Source: Rhodothermales bacterium
GTDB taxonomy: Bacteria; Bacteroidota; Rhodothermia; Rhodothermales; Bin80
Direction of reading: 5' to 3'
Assembly: GCA_028278205.1 (NCBI GenBank)
Contig: JANQES010000054.1
Span: 62,001 to 126,000, forward strand
DNA: 64,000 nucleotides
In this document: positions 17,184 to 25,805 of the stretch, piece by piece
How the letters are laid out: every line of letters begins with the position of its first letter
How positions within the stretch are numbered: the stretch's first letter is position 1
Notes under the pieces: model-generated
What the model saw: the letters and a program-made list of their open reading frames with translations, nothing else
Databases searched by the model: none
What the model was told of the DNA's origin: nothing
Position numbers and translations under genes: made by a program

Positions 17184-18290
17184 ATGCCATCGTTGCAGTG
17201 TCTATTCATCGTTCAAGGAGAAGGACGCGGGCATATGACTCAGGCATTGGCGCTCCGGGCCTTGATGGAACAAGTCGGCCACCGGGTTTGCAGTGTCCTC
17301 GTCGGTCGCAACACTCAGCGCGACATTCCAGACTTCTTCCTCGATAAGATCGGAGCGCCCGTAGCTTACATTGAGAGTCCTAATTTTGCCTGGGATATTC
17401 ACAACCAATCTGTCCAACTCATGAAGACATTCCTCCAGGCTGCAAGGCGGACTCTCCATTTTCGCGAAAGTCTGCGTCAAATCGACCGGCACCTCCGTCG
17501 TCACCAGCCCGATGTCGTCGTTAATTTTTTTGAACCCTTAGGCGGCCTCTACTATGCGTTTCACCGGCCAGCTATCCCGATGGTCGCTATCGCCCATCAG
17601 TACATGTTCCTGCATCCTGCCTACCGTTTCCCTCCGGGTTACAGGGTGCAGCGAATGGCAATGAAGCTGTTTACCCGGCTGACGGCTCTGGGTGCCTCCC
17701 GTAAGCTGGCTCTCTCATTATACCCTGCGTCAAACACTGGATCAGTAAGCGTATTGCCCCCTCTGCTTCGTGACCAACTGTTTCTTCAAACCCCCGTGCA
17801 GCAGGAATCTTTCATTCTGATCTATCTGCTTAACAGTGGCTACGCCAAAGAAATTATTCGCTGGCATGAGCAACATCCCGACCAGATCTTGCACTGCTTC
17901 TGGGACAACCGCGACGCTGCTGACGTAGAACGCTACGACGAGACGTTGACTTTCCACCGTCTCGATGATGAAAAATTCCTTGCGATGATGTCTCGCTGTC
18001 GAGGGCTGGTCACGACGGCTGGGTTCGAGTCGATCAGTGAGGCGATGTATCTGGGCAAGCCTGTATTGGCTGTTCCAGTTAAAGGTCACTTCGAGCAGTA
18101 TTGCAATAGCCTGGATGTCGTCGCTGCTGGGGCTGGTTTATCCAGTCTCACATTTGACATTGAACGCTTGTTACGTTTCTTGCCTTCCTATCGGAATCCG
18201 GTCTCTACATTCCATGGTTGGTTGAACGGAGCTAAAGTCAGCTTCGTCCACGAGATTGAGCTTGTTGCCGCAAAGTCTAGAATACGCTGA
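17184..18290 (+). CDS. GT-B glycosyltransferase (MurG/GT28-like)
   Basis: A 368-residue GT-B enzyme. The N-terminal Rossmann domain begins LFIVQGEGRGHMTQALAL (7-24), the glycine-rich acceptor loop typical of MurG-type transferases. The C-terminal donor domain has TTAGFESISEAMYLGKPVLAVPVKGHFEQ (about 280-310), the nucleotide-sugar binding signature. It probably transfers a sugar to a lipid or envelope acceptor at the cytoplasmic face of the membrane. Transcribed divergently from the GT2/DUF547 pair, 168 bp away, so the three could belong to one envelope-modification locus. Codon use is less GC-rich than in the flanking housekeeping genes. Confidence 0.83.
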   Translation: MPSLQCLFIVQGEGRGHMTQALALRALMEQVGHRVCSVLVGRNTQRDIPDFFLDKIGAPVAYIESPNFAWDIHNQSVQLMKTFLQAARRTLHFRESLRQIDRHLRRHQPDVVVNFFEPLGGLYYAFHRPAIPMVAIAHQYMFLHPAYRFPPGYRVQRMAMKLFTRLTALGASRKLALSLYPASNTGSVSVLPPLLRDQLFLQTPVQQESFILIYLLNSGYAKEIIRWHEQHPDQILHCFWDNRDAADVERYDETLTFHRLDDEKFLAMMSRCRGLVTTAGFESISEAMYLGKPVLAVPVKGHFEQYCNSLDVVAAGAGLSSLTFDIERLLRFLPSYRNPVSTFHGWLNGAKVSFVHEIELVAAKSRIR

Positions 18291-18313
18291 TAGGCCGATG
18301 AAAAAGGTAGCCA

Positions 18314-19270
18314 TCAATTCTTCACGATCACCGTTCCCGTCTTGCCGGCCAGGGCGTCGGCGGCGTAGGACAGGTGCCCGATGATGGCGCGGGCGCGCGG
18401 CTTCTGGCTGGCGCGGAGGAAGTTGAGCGCGCCTTGCACTTTCGGCCCCATCGATCCCGGCGGAAACTGCCCTTCGTCGAGCCAGTGTTGGGCGTCGTCA
18501 ATCGTCATCCGGTCGATGTAGCGCTGCGTGGGTTTGCCGAAGTCGATGGCGACGCCTTCGACGGTGGAGAGGAAAATGATGGTGTCGCAGTCAAGCTCCG
18601 AGGCGAGCACGGCAGAGGCGAGGTCTTTGTCGATGACGGCGGCCACGCCGCGCAGCCCGACGTAGGGTTCGCGCACCACCGGAATCCCGCCGCCGCCGCA
18701 CGCCACGATCAAATCGCCCCCTTCTACCGCCCGCCGGATCGAATCGATTTCCATGATTTTGATCGGCGCCGGCGACGGCACCACGCGTCGAAACTTACCC
18801 GCCGCGATCTCTCGGATTTGCCAGCCCTCTTCGCGGTGATACTCGGCTTCCTCAGCGTTGAGCACCGTGCCGACTGGCTTGGACGGGTTGCTAAAGTCGG
18901 GATCGGTAGGATCGACGAGCACCGTGGTGACAAACGCGATGGCAATCAGGTTTTGCCCGCGCCGCGTCAGTTCGTTCGTCAGCGTCTGGGCGATCATGAA
19001 GCCCATGCCGCCCTGCACGTGCGCCACGGCTACCTCCATGGGCAACGGATAGATGGCCCGCGCCGCCACCTCGTTGCGCAACATAAAATTGCCGATTTGC
19101 GGCCCGTTGCCATGCGTGACGATAAGCTGGTTGCCCGCCTCGACGAGATCGGCCAACTGCCGGGCCGTATTGGCCGAGTGCGCGAACTGCTGCGCCACGT
19201 TACCTTCTTCATCCGGAGCCGAAATCGCATTGCCACCCAGGGCGACGACGATCAGGGGTTGGTCTGGCAT
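18314..19270 (-). CDS. arcC: Carbamate kinase
   Basis: A 318-residue carbamate kinase of normal length. It makes ATP from carbamoyl phosphate and ADP, releasing carbamate. Amino-acid-kinase motifs: ALGGNAI at residues 10-16, THGNGPQIGN near 53, FVTTVLVDPTDPDF near 118, VACGGGGIPVV near 190 and GSMGPKVQGAL near 272. Together with the carbamoyltransferase and ornithine aminotransferase genes nearby it points to citrulline/carbamoyl phosphate catabolism; no arginine deiminase lies in the window. It is separated from the carbamoyltransferase gene by an oppositely oriented META lipoprotein gene, so it is not in the same transcript. Cytoplasmic. Confidence 0.95.
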   Translation of the reverse strand: MPDQPLIVVALGGNAISAPDEEGNVAQQFAHSANTARQLADLVEAGNQLIVTHGNGPQIGNFMLRNEVAARAIYPLPMEVAVAHVQGGMGFMIAQTLTNELTRRGQNLIAIAFVTTVLVDPTDPDFSNPSKPVGTVLNAEEAEYHREEGWQIREIAAGKFRRVVPSPAPIKIMEIDSIRRAVEGGDLIVACGGGGIPVVREPYVGLRGVAAVIDKDLASAVLASELDCDTIIFLSTVEGVAIDFGKPTQRYIDRMTIDDAQHWLDEGQFPPGSMGPKVQGALNFLRASQKPRARAIIGHLSYAADALAGKTGTVIVKN

Positions 19271-19420
19271 GTATTTTCTGGCTTAACGTATTGGAAGGGT
19301 ACGACGTACTCTCATAGGAAACTACTCTCCCAGGCAGGGAGTAGCTTTTGCATAGTCTACGCCCCGTCTGAAGGCTACTTTTCGCTCAACATCGTCAACC
19401 ATAAATGGAAGGGTGATGTT

Positions 19421-19846
19421 ATGCGGTGTCTAACAGTAGCGTGCTCGCTACTTTGCCTCTGTGGGTGTTCACTCTTTCAGGATGAAGCCTCGCCTGCGGC
19501 TGACCTGCAGGGTGTTACCTGGAAGGCAGAATACTTGACCGTGGACGGCCAACTCGTGCCTCCACCGGAAGGTAGAATATACAGCGTCATTTTTCTTACG
19601 GAAGGGCAGATGGGAGGGATGTCCGGTTGTAACAGGTATGGCGGCATCTACAAGGTAAAATCAGGCGAAAAGATAAAAATCGATATTAAGCTTTCCACCT
19701 ACATGCTTTGCCCGGAGGAAGAGTCCCTGGAGAATCTCTATCAGTCGCTGGTACAGGACACTGAAAAGTTCAAGATTGACGAGGGGAAACTCTTACTCTA
19801 CCCCGGCATCTCGCCCGTTCCGGCGCTGATATTCGTAGCGGAATAG
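19421..19846 (+). CDS. META-domain lipoprotein
   Basis: A 141-residue small lipoprotein. The signal peptide ends in a lipobox LCGC (cysteine at residue 16). The rest is a META/HslJ-type domain: LQGVTWKAEYL, then GGMSGCNRYGGIYKV, the core NRY element, and KLSTYMLCPEEE. HslJ proteins are heat- or novobiocin-responsive envelope proteins of unclear activity. ATG 19421 is chosen for the signal peptide and a GGAAGG site about ten bases upstream; the long in-frame extension to the left is antisense to arcC and rejected. It ends 6 bp from the stop of the convergent carbamoyltransferase gene. Confidence 0.85.
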   Translation: MRCLTVACSLLCLCGCSLFQDEASPAADLQGVTWKAEYLTVDGQLVPPPEGRIYSVIFLTEGQMGGMSGCNRYGGIYKVKSGEKIKIDIKLSTYMLCPEEESLENLYQSLVQDTEKFKIDEGKLLLYPGISPVPALIFVAE

Positions 19847-19852
19847 GAGGCG

Positions 19853-20785
19853 TCACGTCTCGCCAAGCAGATGCAGCAGCAGCGCCTTTTGCGCGTGCAG
19901 GCGGTTTTCGGCCTGGTCGAAGATGGCCGAGTTGGGCAGGCGCGAGGTGGTGTAGTCGATCTCATCGCCGTAGTGGGCGGGGAGGCAATGGAGGATCACC
20001 GCGTCGTCGTCGGCCCGTTCCATCGTCTCGGCGTCGATGCGGTAGGCCTGGAAGATACGTTTTCTTGCCTTGGCTTCATCCTCCTGGCCCATCGAGGCCC
20101 AGACGTCGGTGTAGAGCACGTCGGCGCCTTCGGTGGCTTCGAGGTCGGTCGTGGCGGTGATGCGCGCGCCGGACGCCTGGCCGATCTGCTGCGCTTTTTC
20201 GGTGACCTCAGCCTTCGGCGCATAGCCCGGCGGCGTGATCACGGTCATGTGCATGCCCATCCGCGCGGCGCCGACCATCAGCGAATGCGCGACGTTGTTG
20301 CCGTCGCCGATGTAGCAGGCGCGCAGGCCGTCGAGTTGGCCTTTTCGCTCGATGATTGTTTGCAAATCCGCCAGGATCTGGCAGGGATGTTCGTAATCGC
20401 TCAGGCCGTTGATGACCGGCACCGTCGCGTACTCGGCCAGTTCTTCCACAAGATGATGGCCGAAGACGCGCGCCATGATGACGTCGGCCATGCGCGAGAG
20501 CACCTTCGCCACATCTTCAGGGATCTCGCGCGTGCCCAGGCTGATGTCGGAGGGCGCCAGGTAGATGGCATGCCCGCCCATCTGCGCCATGCCCGTCTCG
20601 AACGATACCCGCGTGCGCAACGACGGCTTCTGAAAAATCATCGCCAGCACCCGGCGCCTCATGCTTTCGGTATAGTCCGAAGGATGCCGTTTGACCCGCC
20701 GCGCCGTTTCGAGCACCAACTCTATTTCTTCAGCCGTAAAGTCTGTGATAGAGAGAAAGTGGCGGCCTGTGAGGGGGGATTCCAT
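19853..20785 (-). CDS. argF: Ornithine carbamoyltransferase
   Basis: A 310-residue ornithine carbamoyltransferase (ornithine + carbamoyl phosphate to citrulline, reversible). Carbamoyl-phosphate site KPSLRTRVSFE near residue 55 (SLRTR in place of the more usual STRTR), HPCQILADL near 133, DVWASMGQEDEA near 228 and HCLPAHYGDEI near 268. The last two are ornithine-binding elements, which argues against an aspartate or acetylornithine enzyme. With carbamate kinase 580 bp away it may work in the catabolic direction (ArcB role), but the anabolic role cannot be excluded from sequence. A word-repeat hairpin separates it from the ornithine aminotransferase downstream in the coordinates. Confidence 0.94.
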   Translation of the reverse strand: MESPLTGRHFLSITDFTAEEIELVLETARRVKRHPSDYTESMRRRVLAMIFQKPSLRTRVSFETGMAQMGGHAIYLAPSDISLGTREIPEDVAKVLSRMADVIMARVFGHHLVEELAEYATVPVINGLSDYEHPCQILADLQTIIERKGQLDGLRACYIGDGNNVAHSLMVGAARMGMHMTVITPPGYAPKAEVTEKAQQIGQASGARITATTDLEATEGADVLYTDVWASMGQEDEAKARKRIFQAYRIDAETMERADDDAVILHCLPAHYGDEIDYTTSRLPNSAIFDQAENRLHAQKALLLHLLGET

Positions 20786-20839
20786 GGTTTTGATTGATTA
20801 CGTCCGGAGAAGATCTCGGTGTTGCGCCTTTAACAGGCT

Positions 20840-20904
20840 GTCATTGGTCACTAGTCACTGGTGTCTTTTATTCACCAATGACTAGTGACCAATGACCAGT
20901 GACC
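20840..20904. repeat. Word-repeat inverted repeat, GGTCACTAGTCACTGG vocabulary
   Basis: Left arm 20840-20863 (TGTCATTGGTCACTAGTCACTGG). Right arm 20872-20904 is its complement with an extra copy of the word (CCAATGACTAGTGACCAATGACCAGTGACC). It lies between the ornithine aminotransferase stop and the carbamoyltransferase start, both on the minus strand, as a probable terminator for the former. Confidence 0.82.
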
Positions 20905-20955
20905 GAACGCCGGCGTATGAAGAACGGGAAAAGCAATCGAACTATCGCCACCGAA

Positions 20956-22182
20956 TCAAGACAGCACCTTGTACAACTGCTCCACCGCCCAGTCGATCTC
21001 CTCGCGGGTGATGCACAGCGGCGGAGCGATGCGCATGGTCTGCTCGTGCGTGTCTTTGCAGAGCATCCGTTCGGCCATGAGCTTTTTGCAATAGTCTTTC
21101 GCCAGGCCTGCTTCCGGATACAACTCAATGCCCACCCAGAGCCCGCGTCCGCGGATGTCTTTGATTTTCTCCGAGGCGCGCAGCGGTTCGAGTTGTTCGA
21201 ACAGGTAAGCGCCCAGTTGCCGCGCATTTTCTTGATAGCAGTCTGTCTTCAGGATCTCGACCACTTTGCTGGCGATGGCACACGCCAGCGGGTTGCCGCC
21301 GAAGGTGCTGCCGTGATCGCCGGGGGTGAAGACGCCCAGGATTTCGGCGCTGGAGACAACCGCCGAGACCGGCATGATGCCGCCGCCGAGGGCTTTGCCC
21401 AGCACGTAAACGTCGGGCTTGACATCGTAGAGGTCGCACGTAAACGTCGCGCCGGTGCGGCCCAGGCCCGACTGGATCTCGTCGGCGATGAAGAGCACGT
21501 TGTGTTCGGCGCACAGCGCGCGGGCCTGCGCGAGGTAGCCCTCCGGCGGCACAATGATGCCCGCCTCGCCCTGGATCGGCTCGACGAGGAAAGCCACCGT
21601 GTTTTCATCGATAGCCGCTTCCAGGGCGTCGAGGTCACCGTACGTCACGATCTCGAAACCGGGCATGAACGGGCCGAAGCCGTTGCGGCACTGCGAGTCG
21701 GTGCTGAAGCTGACGATGGTGGTGGTGCGCCCGTGGAAGTTTTCGGAGCAGCAGATGATCTTGGCCTGATTCTCCGGCACGCCCTTTTTCGTATACCCCC
21801 ATTTGCGCGCCGTCTTGATAGCCGTCTCGACGGCTTCGGCGCCGGTGTTCATCGGCAGCACCATCTCCATACCGCACAACGACGCCAACTCTTTGCAAAA
21901 CGGACCGAGTTGATCGTTGTAGTAAGCCCGCGACGTGAGCGTCAGATCGTCCAACTGGGCCTTTGCTACAGCGATGAGGTCGGGGTGGGCGTGGCCGAAG
22001 TTGATGGCAGAATACGCCGCGAGCATATCGAGGTATTTATTGCCGTCGGCGTCCCACATCCAGGCGCCTTCGGCCCGGGCAACGACGACGGGCAGGGGCG
22101 CGTAGTTGTGCGCTGCGTACTGCTCAACCATGTCGATGTGGTGAGCGCCGATGGTGTTCACGGAGGCGTCGGTGTTCGGCAT
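20956..22182 (-). CDS. rocD: Ornithine aminotransferase
   Basis: A 408-residue class III aminotransferase converting ornithine and 2-oxoglutarate to glutamate semialdehyde and glutamate. Signature features: NTGAEAVETAIKTARKWGY (112-130), the CSENFHGRTTTIVSFS loop (145-160), DEIQSGLGRTG (234-244), and the PLP lysine K263 in VLGKALGGG. The pattern MNTGAEAVE and the R-rich end match ornithine rather than acetylornithine aminotransferase. It lies upstream of argF and arcC on the same strand, so ornithine released by the carbamoyltransferase would feed directly into it. Cytoplasmic. Confidence 0.94.
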   Translation of the reverse strand: MPNTDASVNTIGAHHIDMVEQYAAHNYAPLPVVVARAEGAWMWDADGNKYLDMLAAYSAINFGHAHPDLIAVAKAQLDDLTLTSRAYYNDQLGPFCKELASLCGMEMVLPMNTGAEAVETAIKTARKWGYTKKGVPENQAKIICCSENFHGRTTTIVSFSTDSQCRNGFGPFMPGFEIVTYGDLDALEAAIDENTVAFLVEPIQGEAGIIVPPEGYLAQARALCAEHNVLFIADEIQSGLGRTGATFTCDLYDVKPDVYVLGKALGGGIMPVSAVVSSAEILGVFTPGDHGSTFGGNPLACAIASKVVEILKTDCYQENARQLGAYLFEQLEPLRASEKIKDIRGRGLWVGIELYPEAGLAKDYCKKLMAERMLCKDTHEQTMRIAPPLCITREEIDWAVEQLYKVLS

Positions 22183-22449
22183 AGGGTATCGGGGAAATCG
22201 TGGGAAAAAGGGCCGTGCAAATATACTCTGGGGGTGTTGAAGAGTTCAACTCGAAGATCCGCAAAATAGTTGATTTTAGCCTGGAAAAGCGCTTTCAATT
22301 TCTGTGATGAGGTGGAAAAGTGGGTTTAAATCAATTAAACAAAAGAAACGCTGTTTGCAAGGTTGCCTCGCGCGGCGAGGGCTTAACAGAAAGTTCTTTC
22401 GGTTGGGTGATTTTAAACGATTACGGGTGCGGAGTCCTCTTTTTGTTTT

Positions 22450-22505
22450 GCCACGAAGACACAAAGGCACAAAGGGCTCTTCTCCGTGTCTTTGTGTCTT
22501 CGTGG
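22450..22505. repeat. Word-repeat inverted repeat, CACGAAGACACAAAGG vocabulary
   Basis: Left arm 22450-22473 and right arm 22485-22505: GCCACGAAGACACAAAGG against CTTTGTGTCTTCGTGGC, with an eleven-base loop. Arms are built from ACACAAAGG words. Similar sequence motifs are frequent between genes of unrelated environmental bacteria. Confidence 0.82.
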
Positions 22506-22531
22506 CTGCAAAAGAAGTTTGCTGAAGTTCA

Positions 22532-22577
22532 CTAAAAAAAAAGCCCCCGGAGCGGGCTAAAACCACTCCGGGGGCTT
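22532..22577 (-). terminator. Rho-independent terminator of the lipoprotein gene
   Basis: Perfect 12-bp GC-rich stem 22541-22552 with 22566-22577 (CTCCGGGGGCTT). It is followed on the minus strand by an uninterrupted run of T complementary to A at 22534-22542. It lies 20 bases after the stop of the gene at 22598. Confidence 0.93.
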
Positions 22578-22597
22578 CCTTAAAATGTCGTATGATG

Positions 22598-23569
22598 TTA
22601 TTTGACCGAGGCCAGCATGTTGTTATCAACGAAGAAGCTGACATGCACCTGATCTCCTTGCGCGCGTACGCGGGCGCGGTCGAGCATCTGGAGTTCGTCG
22701 GAATCTACTTTTGCAGACCCTTTCATGGCCGCGATGACGCCTTTGATCAGAGACGCCACGTCGTCGGTCGAGACGCCGTCTTTGGTTTTCAGGATGGCTC
22801 TTCCTTCGGCGCCGTCGTCTTGCATCGTCACCGAGACGGCCACGTCCTGAAGCGCCCGGCCAATCTGCACCATGTCGCGTTCGATGGCCTCGTCGCTATC
22901 GCCATGGTCTGCGTCCATCTCGGCGTCGATGTCGCGCATGACGAACCAGGCGCTGCTGTTGCCCGAAGCCGACTCGATGAGTTTCATCGTTTCGGCGTTT
23001 TCGTTGAGGGCGCGGCCCTGCCCGGCAAGGCGGTCGAGCATTGCTTCGACGGCGGCTTCGTCGGCGGAGGCCACCATCATGTTGTCTGTGGCCAGGGCAA
23101 AGGCGAAGTCGTCATCGGTGGCGCGGTAGATCGTCACGCCTTTATAGTCGGCGCGGGCGAACTCGCCGCTGAAGTTTTGCTCGATATAGTCGAGCAAACG
23201 AGCGCGGTCGAAGTTGGCATAGGCGACGAAGTTAGGCTTGGCGTGGTGGTCGCGCATGTTGTCGGCAGCGAAGTAGACTTCGTTGAGGTCGGTTTCGGGG
23301 TTGAAGCCGGTGGCATCGATGAAGTCCTGGATGCGGGCGCCGAATTCAGAGCCCATGTCCATCTCGTCGAAGGGGTTGAAGGCGCTGTTTTGTTGCATCG
23401 CCTCCAGGTTGACCATCCCGACGAACTGGACGTCTGCCGGCAGCACCTCGATGGCGCTGCGGGTTTGCAAGGTCATCTCGGCGGGTGCTTCGATCTGGTT
23501 TTCACACCCCAGAAAGAGGCCCCCGGCGACGAAGAGCAGACAGGTTGCCAAAAGGCTCAAGCGTTTCAT
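22598..23569 (-). CDS. Uncharacterised lipoprotein
   Basis: A 323-residue lipoprotein: signal peptide with lipobox LFLGC (cysteine at residue 22), then a mostly acidic soluble domain. The middle shows alternating segments such as VEVLPADVQFVGMVNL, VYFAADNMRDHHAKPNFVAYANFD and FALATDNMMVASADEAAVEAML, resembling the layout of DUF3352-type proteins, but I would not assign it. It follows the ABC-2 permease by 26 bp and is the last gene before a strong terminator, so it is the end of the ABC operon and may be its extracytoplasmic partner. Confidence 0.78.
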   Translation of the reverse strand: MKRLSLLATCLLFVAGGLFLGCENQIEAPAEMTLQTRSAIEVLPADVQFVGMVNLEAMQQNSAFNPFDEMDMGSEFGARIQDFIDATGFNPETDLNEVYFAADNMRDHHAKPNFVAYANFDRARLLDYIEQNFSGEFARADYKGVTIYRATDDDFAFALATDNMMVASADEAAVEAMLDRLAGQGRALNENAETMKLIESASGNSSAWFVMRDIDAEMDADHGDSDEAIERDMVQIGRALQDVAVSVTMQDDGAEGRAILKTKDGVSTDDVASLIKGVIAAMKGSAKVDSDELQMLDRARVRAQGDQVHVSFFVDNNMLASVK

Positions 23570-23595
23570 AAGTCTCCGATGGTTTGGGTGAAGGC

Positions 23596-24459
23596 CTAAA
23601 AATCACGTCGGTTGAAGAAGAAGAACGCCGCAGCAAAAAGCACTGCGCCGAAGAGGATCGACGAAAAGAACGGATACCAGGAGGTTACGGCTTCGTTACC
23701 AGTGAGTTTCAACACCACCATCGTGACCTCGCCAAAGTTGGGCAGAACGTGGTAGAATCCTAAAAAGACCTGCCGCCACGGCGGGTTGATCTGCGGCACG
23801 AGCTGGTCTTTCCCGGTGAAAATCAGCGAGGCGATGATCAAGCCATAGGTGACGATGAGCGCCAGCGGCGCGCTGCGCGTAGTCACGCCGATGAGCGTCA
23901 CCACGCTGTACATCACGAAGAACATGGCCACGACGACCAGCATGCCCCAGAAAAAGTGGAACGCCCAGATGCCCGTCTTCAGCGACATCACCAGCCATAC
24001 CATGCCGAAGAGGTAGAGGGCCAGCGCCACCATCGTCAGCAAGACGCCGAAGAGGTGGCCGCCGAGCAAACCGGCCCGGCTGATGGGCTTGGAGAGCAAC
24101 AGGTCTACGCGGCCTTTGGCCAGCAGGCTCGGCAAGAGCGTGGCCGTGGCGAAGAGCGCCAGCAAGATCCCCGCCCAGTACGCCACCGCCGCCACGAACC
24201 GCTCTATCTCGATCACGATGCGTTCGAGCGAAAAGAGCTCGCGTGTTACCTCGCCGGTGTCTTCATTGACCTGGGTTTCGCCGGGCGTGGCATCCTGGCC
24301 GAAAAGCCGGACGCCCGCCAGCGACCCCTCGACGATGTCCAGATTCAACGCAAAAGTGAGCATCACCCAGATGAGGGTGCTGATGATCAGCAGCCCGATG
24401 ACGATCTTCTTGGCCCACAACTCCCGAAACGTCAGCAGCACAATGGCGGCTAATTGCAT
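23596..24459 (-). CDS. ABC-2 type transporter permease
   Basis: A 287-residue integral membrane protein with six hydrophobic segments (about 20-40, 91-112, 133-158, 165-190, 197-215, 263-282) and a large loop between the first two that would face the periplasm. The layout and the segment LAKGRVDLLLSKPISRAGLLGGHL match ABC-2 permeases such as those paired with NatA/CcmA-like ATPases. It lies between its presumed ATPase (24647-25591) and a lipoprotein gene on the same strand. A word-repeat inverted repeat lies in the 187-bp gap after the ATPase gene, which may lower read-through. Confidence 0.85.
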   Translation of the reverse strand: MQLAAIVLLTFRELWAKKIVIGLLIISTLIWVMLTFALNLDIVEGSLAGVRLFGQDATPGETQVNEDTGEVTRELFSLERIVIEIERFVAAVAYWAGILLALFATATLLPSLLAKGRVDLLLSKPISRAGLLGGHLFGVLLTMVALALYLFGMVWLVMSLKTGIWAFHFFWGMLVVVAMFFVMYSVVTLIGVTTRSAPLALIVTYGLIIASLIFTGKDQLVPQINPPWRQVFLGFYHVLPNFGEVTMVVLKLTGNEAVTSWYPFFSSILFGAVLFAAAFFFFNRRDF

Positions 24460-24525
24460 GGTTGGATTCCCAGGTTTTAGGTCGTTACTTGATTTAACAT
24501 TTGTGCTTCGGAGTGCGGTTGGTGT

Positions 24526-24612
24526 TGGTCACTGGTCATTACGCTCGCTGGCGCTCGCTGTCATTGGTCACTGGTGTCTTTCAAAAAACCAGTGACCAGT
24601 GACCAATGACCA
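24526..24612. repeat. Word-repeat inverted repeat with a nested insert, GGTCACTGGTCATTGG vocabulary
   Basis: The left arm is 24526-24575 and the right arm 24589-24612 (CCAGTGACCAGTGACCAATGACC). The left arm is interrupted at about 24540-24561 by a GC-rich insert with CGCTCGCTGGCGCTCG. Without it the arms pair well. The insert recalls the GC-rich inserts at 32953-32978 and 35662-35690. Confidence 0.75.
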
Positions 24613-24646
24613 GCGCCGCCGGCATCGCGTGCTTCTTCAACCCTTT

Positions 24647-25591
24647 TCAAACACTTTCCGTCACCACATCGATAAAATAATCTTCGAGGGATTGGCGAAC
24701 GGGGTGGACGGATTCGAGGAGGATGTTTTCGCTGCGAAGGCGGTCGAGCAGGGCGTTGAGCGTTTGCCGGTCGTTCGCCTTGAGTTGATAGCGTCGCAAG
24801 ACGGTCTCCTGCGCCGGCGTGCCGTTGCGAGGCTGAATCTTGTCCGAAAGCGTGGCGAGCAACGTTTCCGGAATCGGGGTGCTGAGCACTTCGTAGTATA
24901 GATCGGCGGCGGTCAACTCGGCGATGGAACCCTCGCGCGCGAGGCGGCCCTGGTTGAGAATCGCCACGCGGGTACAAACCTGCTCGACTTCCGAGAGCAG
25001 GTGCGAGTTGAGAAAAATCGTCTTGCCGGTGTCGCGCAGATCCACGAGCACATCCCGGATTTCGCGGCGGCCTACCGGGTCTACGCCGTCGGTGGGTTCG
25101 TCGAGCAAGATCAGGTCGGCGTCGTTGAGCAGGGCCTGGGCCAGCCCCAGGCGTTGCATCATACCTTTGGAAAACTTCTTGATCTTCGTCTCGCGCCACT
25201 GGGTCATCCGGACCGTTTCGAGCAGGGGCGGGATGCGCCGTTTTCGATCTTCGGCAGAGACCCCGGCCATCCGGCCATAGACGTCGAGCATCTGCTCGGC
25301 GGTAAAGAAGTCCGGAAATTGATGATTTTCCGGCAGATAGCCGATGCGTTTCCGGGCATGAGGTTTATCCACCGGCACGCCGAAGAGCGCGGCGCGGCCT
25401 CCGGTGGCCTGGACGATGCTCAGCAGGATCTTGACGAGCGTCGTCTTGCCGGCGCCGTTGGGGCCGAGCAGGCCGAAGATCTCGCCGGGTTCAACCTGGA
25501 GATCGACACCGTCGAGTGCCTGGACGGCTTGTTTGGAAAAAGCGCTCGAATACCGTTTTGAAAGCTGTTGAACCTGAACGGCAGGCGGCAT
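24647..25591 (-). CDS. ABC transporter ATP-binding protein
   Basis: A 314-residue ATPase. Walker A is GPNGAGKTT (about residues 42-50). The signature loop is unusual in reading KFSKGMMQRLGLAQALL instead of LSGGQ, as in ABC-2-type drug/sodium exporters. Walker B with the D-loop is LILLDEPTDGVDP, and the switch histidine is in NSHLLSEVE. A C-terminal domain of about 90 residues follows, as in NatA/CcmA relatives. The ATG at 25591 is chosen because it opens on VQVQQLSKRYSS; the long in-frame upstream extension is unlikely. Followed on the same strand by the permease and the lipoprotein. Confidence 0.9.
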   Translation of the reverse strand: MPPAVQVQQLSKRYSSAFSKQAVQALDGVDLQVEPGEIFGLLGPNGAGKTTLVKILLSIVQATGGRAALFGVPVDKPHARKRIGYLPENHQFPDFFTAEQMLDVYGRMAGVSAEDRKRRIPPLLETVRMTQWRETKIKKFSKGMMQRLGLAQALLNDADLILLDEPTDGVDPVGRREIRDVLVDLRDTGKTIFLNSHLLSEVEQVCTRVAILNQGRLAREGSIAELTAADLYYEVLSTPIPETLLATLSDKIQPRNGTPAQETVLRRYQLKANDRQTLNALLDRLRSENILLESVHPVRQSLEDYFIDVVTESV

Positions 25592-25680
25592 GCGGATCGG
25601 GGGATGAGTGAGGGAAGCGGCTCCTGCTACGCAAGCACCCGGCGGCAGGTTACGCGGGCTTGATGGCGGGGGCGATACCC

Positions 25681-25794
25681 AATCCGCTAGCTCTGTCGTG
25701 TTCAGGCAGGTTGTACTGCGTACTTCGTATTGCGTAAGGCGCCTTATCAATACGCAGTATGGTTCTGCTAAAAACGAAAGCGAGCTAGCGGATT
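25681..25794. repeat. Nested inverted repeat, TACTGCGTA words inside GAGCTAGCGGATT arms
   Basis: Perfect 13-bp outer arms 25681-25693 and 25782-25794. Inside are TACTGCGTA words at 25714-25735 and the complement CAATACGCAGTA at 25748-25759, around a palindromic AAGGCGCCTT. The inner vocabulary recurs at 33300-33362 and 40286-40359. Confidence 0.8.
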
Positions 25795-25805
25795 CGGTAA
25801 AATTG

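Larger units (their letters stand above)
22183..22597. other. Intergenic region between rocD promoter side and a lipoprotein gene
   Basis: Contains no gene that I can support. It holds a word-repeat inverted repeat (22450-22505) and a strong factor-independent terminator (22532-22577). The first 120 bp upstream of rocD presumably contain its promoter, which I cannot resolve. Confidence 0.6.

Noticed and set aside
18374..19420. N-terminal extension of the META lipoprotein frame
   Set aside because: It is antisense to carbamate kinase and lies before a clear lipoprotein signal peptide at 19421.
19853..20785. N-acetylornithine carbamoyltransferase instead of ornithine carbamoyltransferase
   Set aside because: The SLRTR variant raised the question, but the HCLPA and DVWASMGQEDE motifs fit the ornithine enzyme.
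20840..20904. Possible CRISPR-like array of short direct repeats (and similar at other word elements)
   Set aside because: Repeat units are short, degenerate, without constant spacers, and arranged as arms of an inverted repeat; no cas gene is present.
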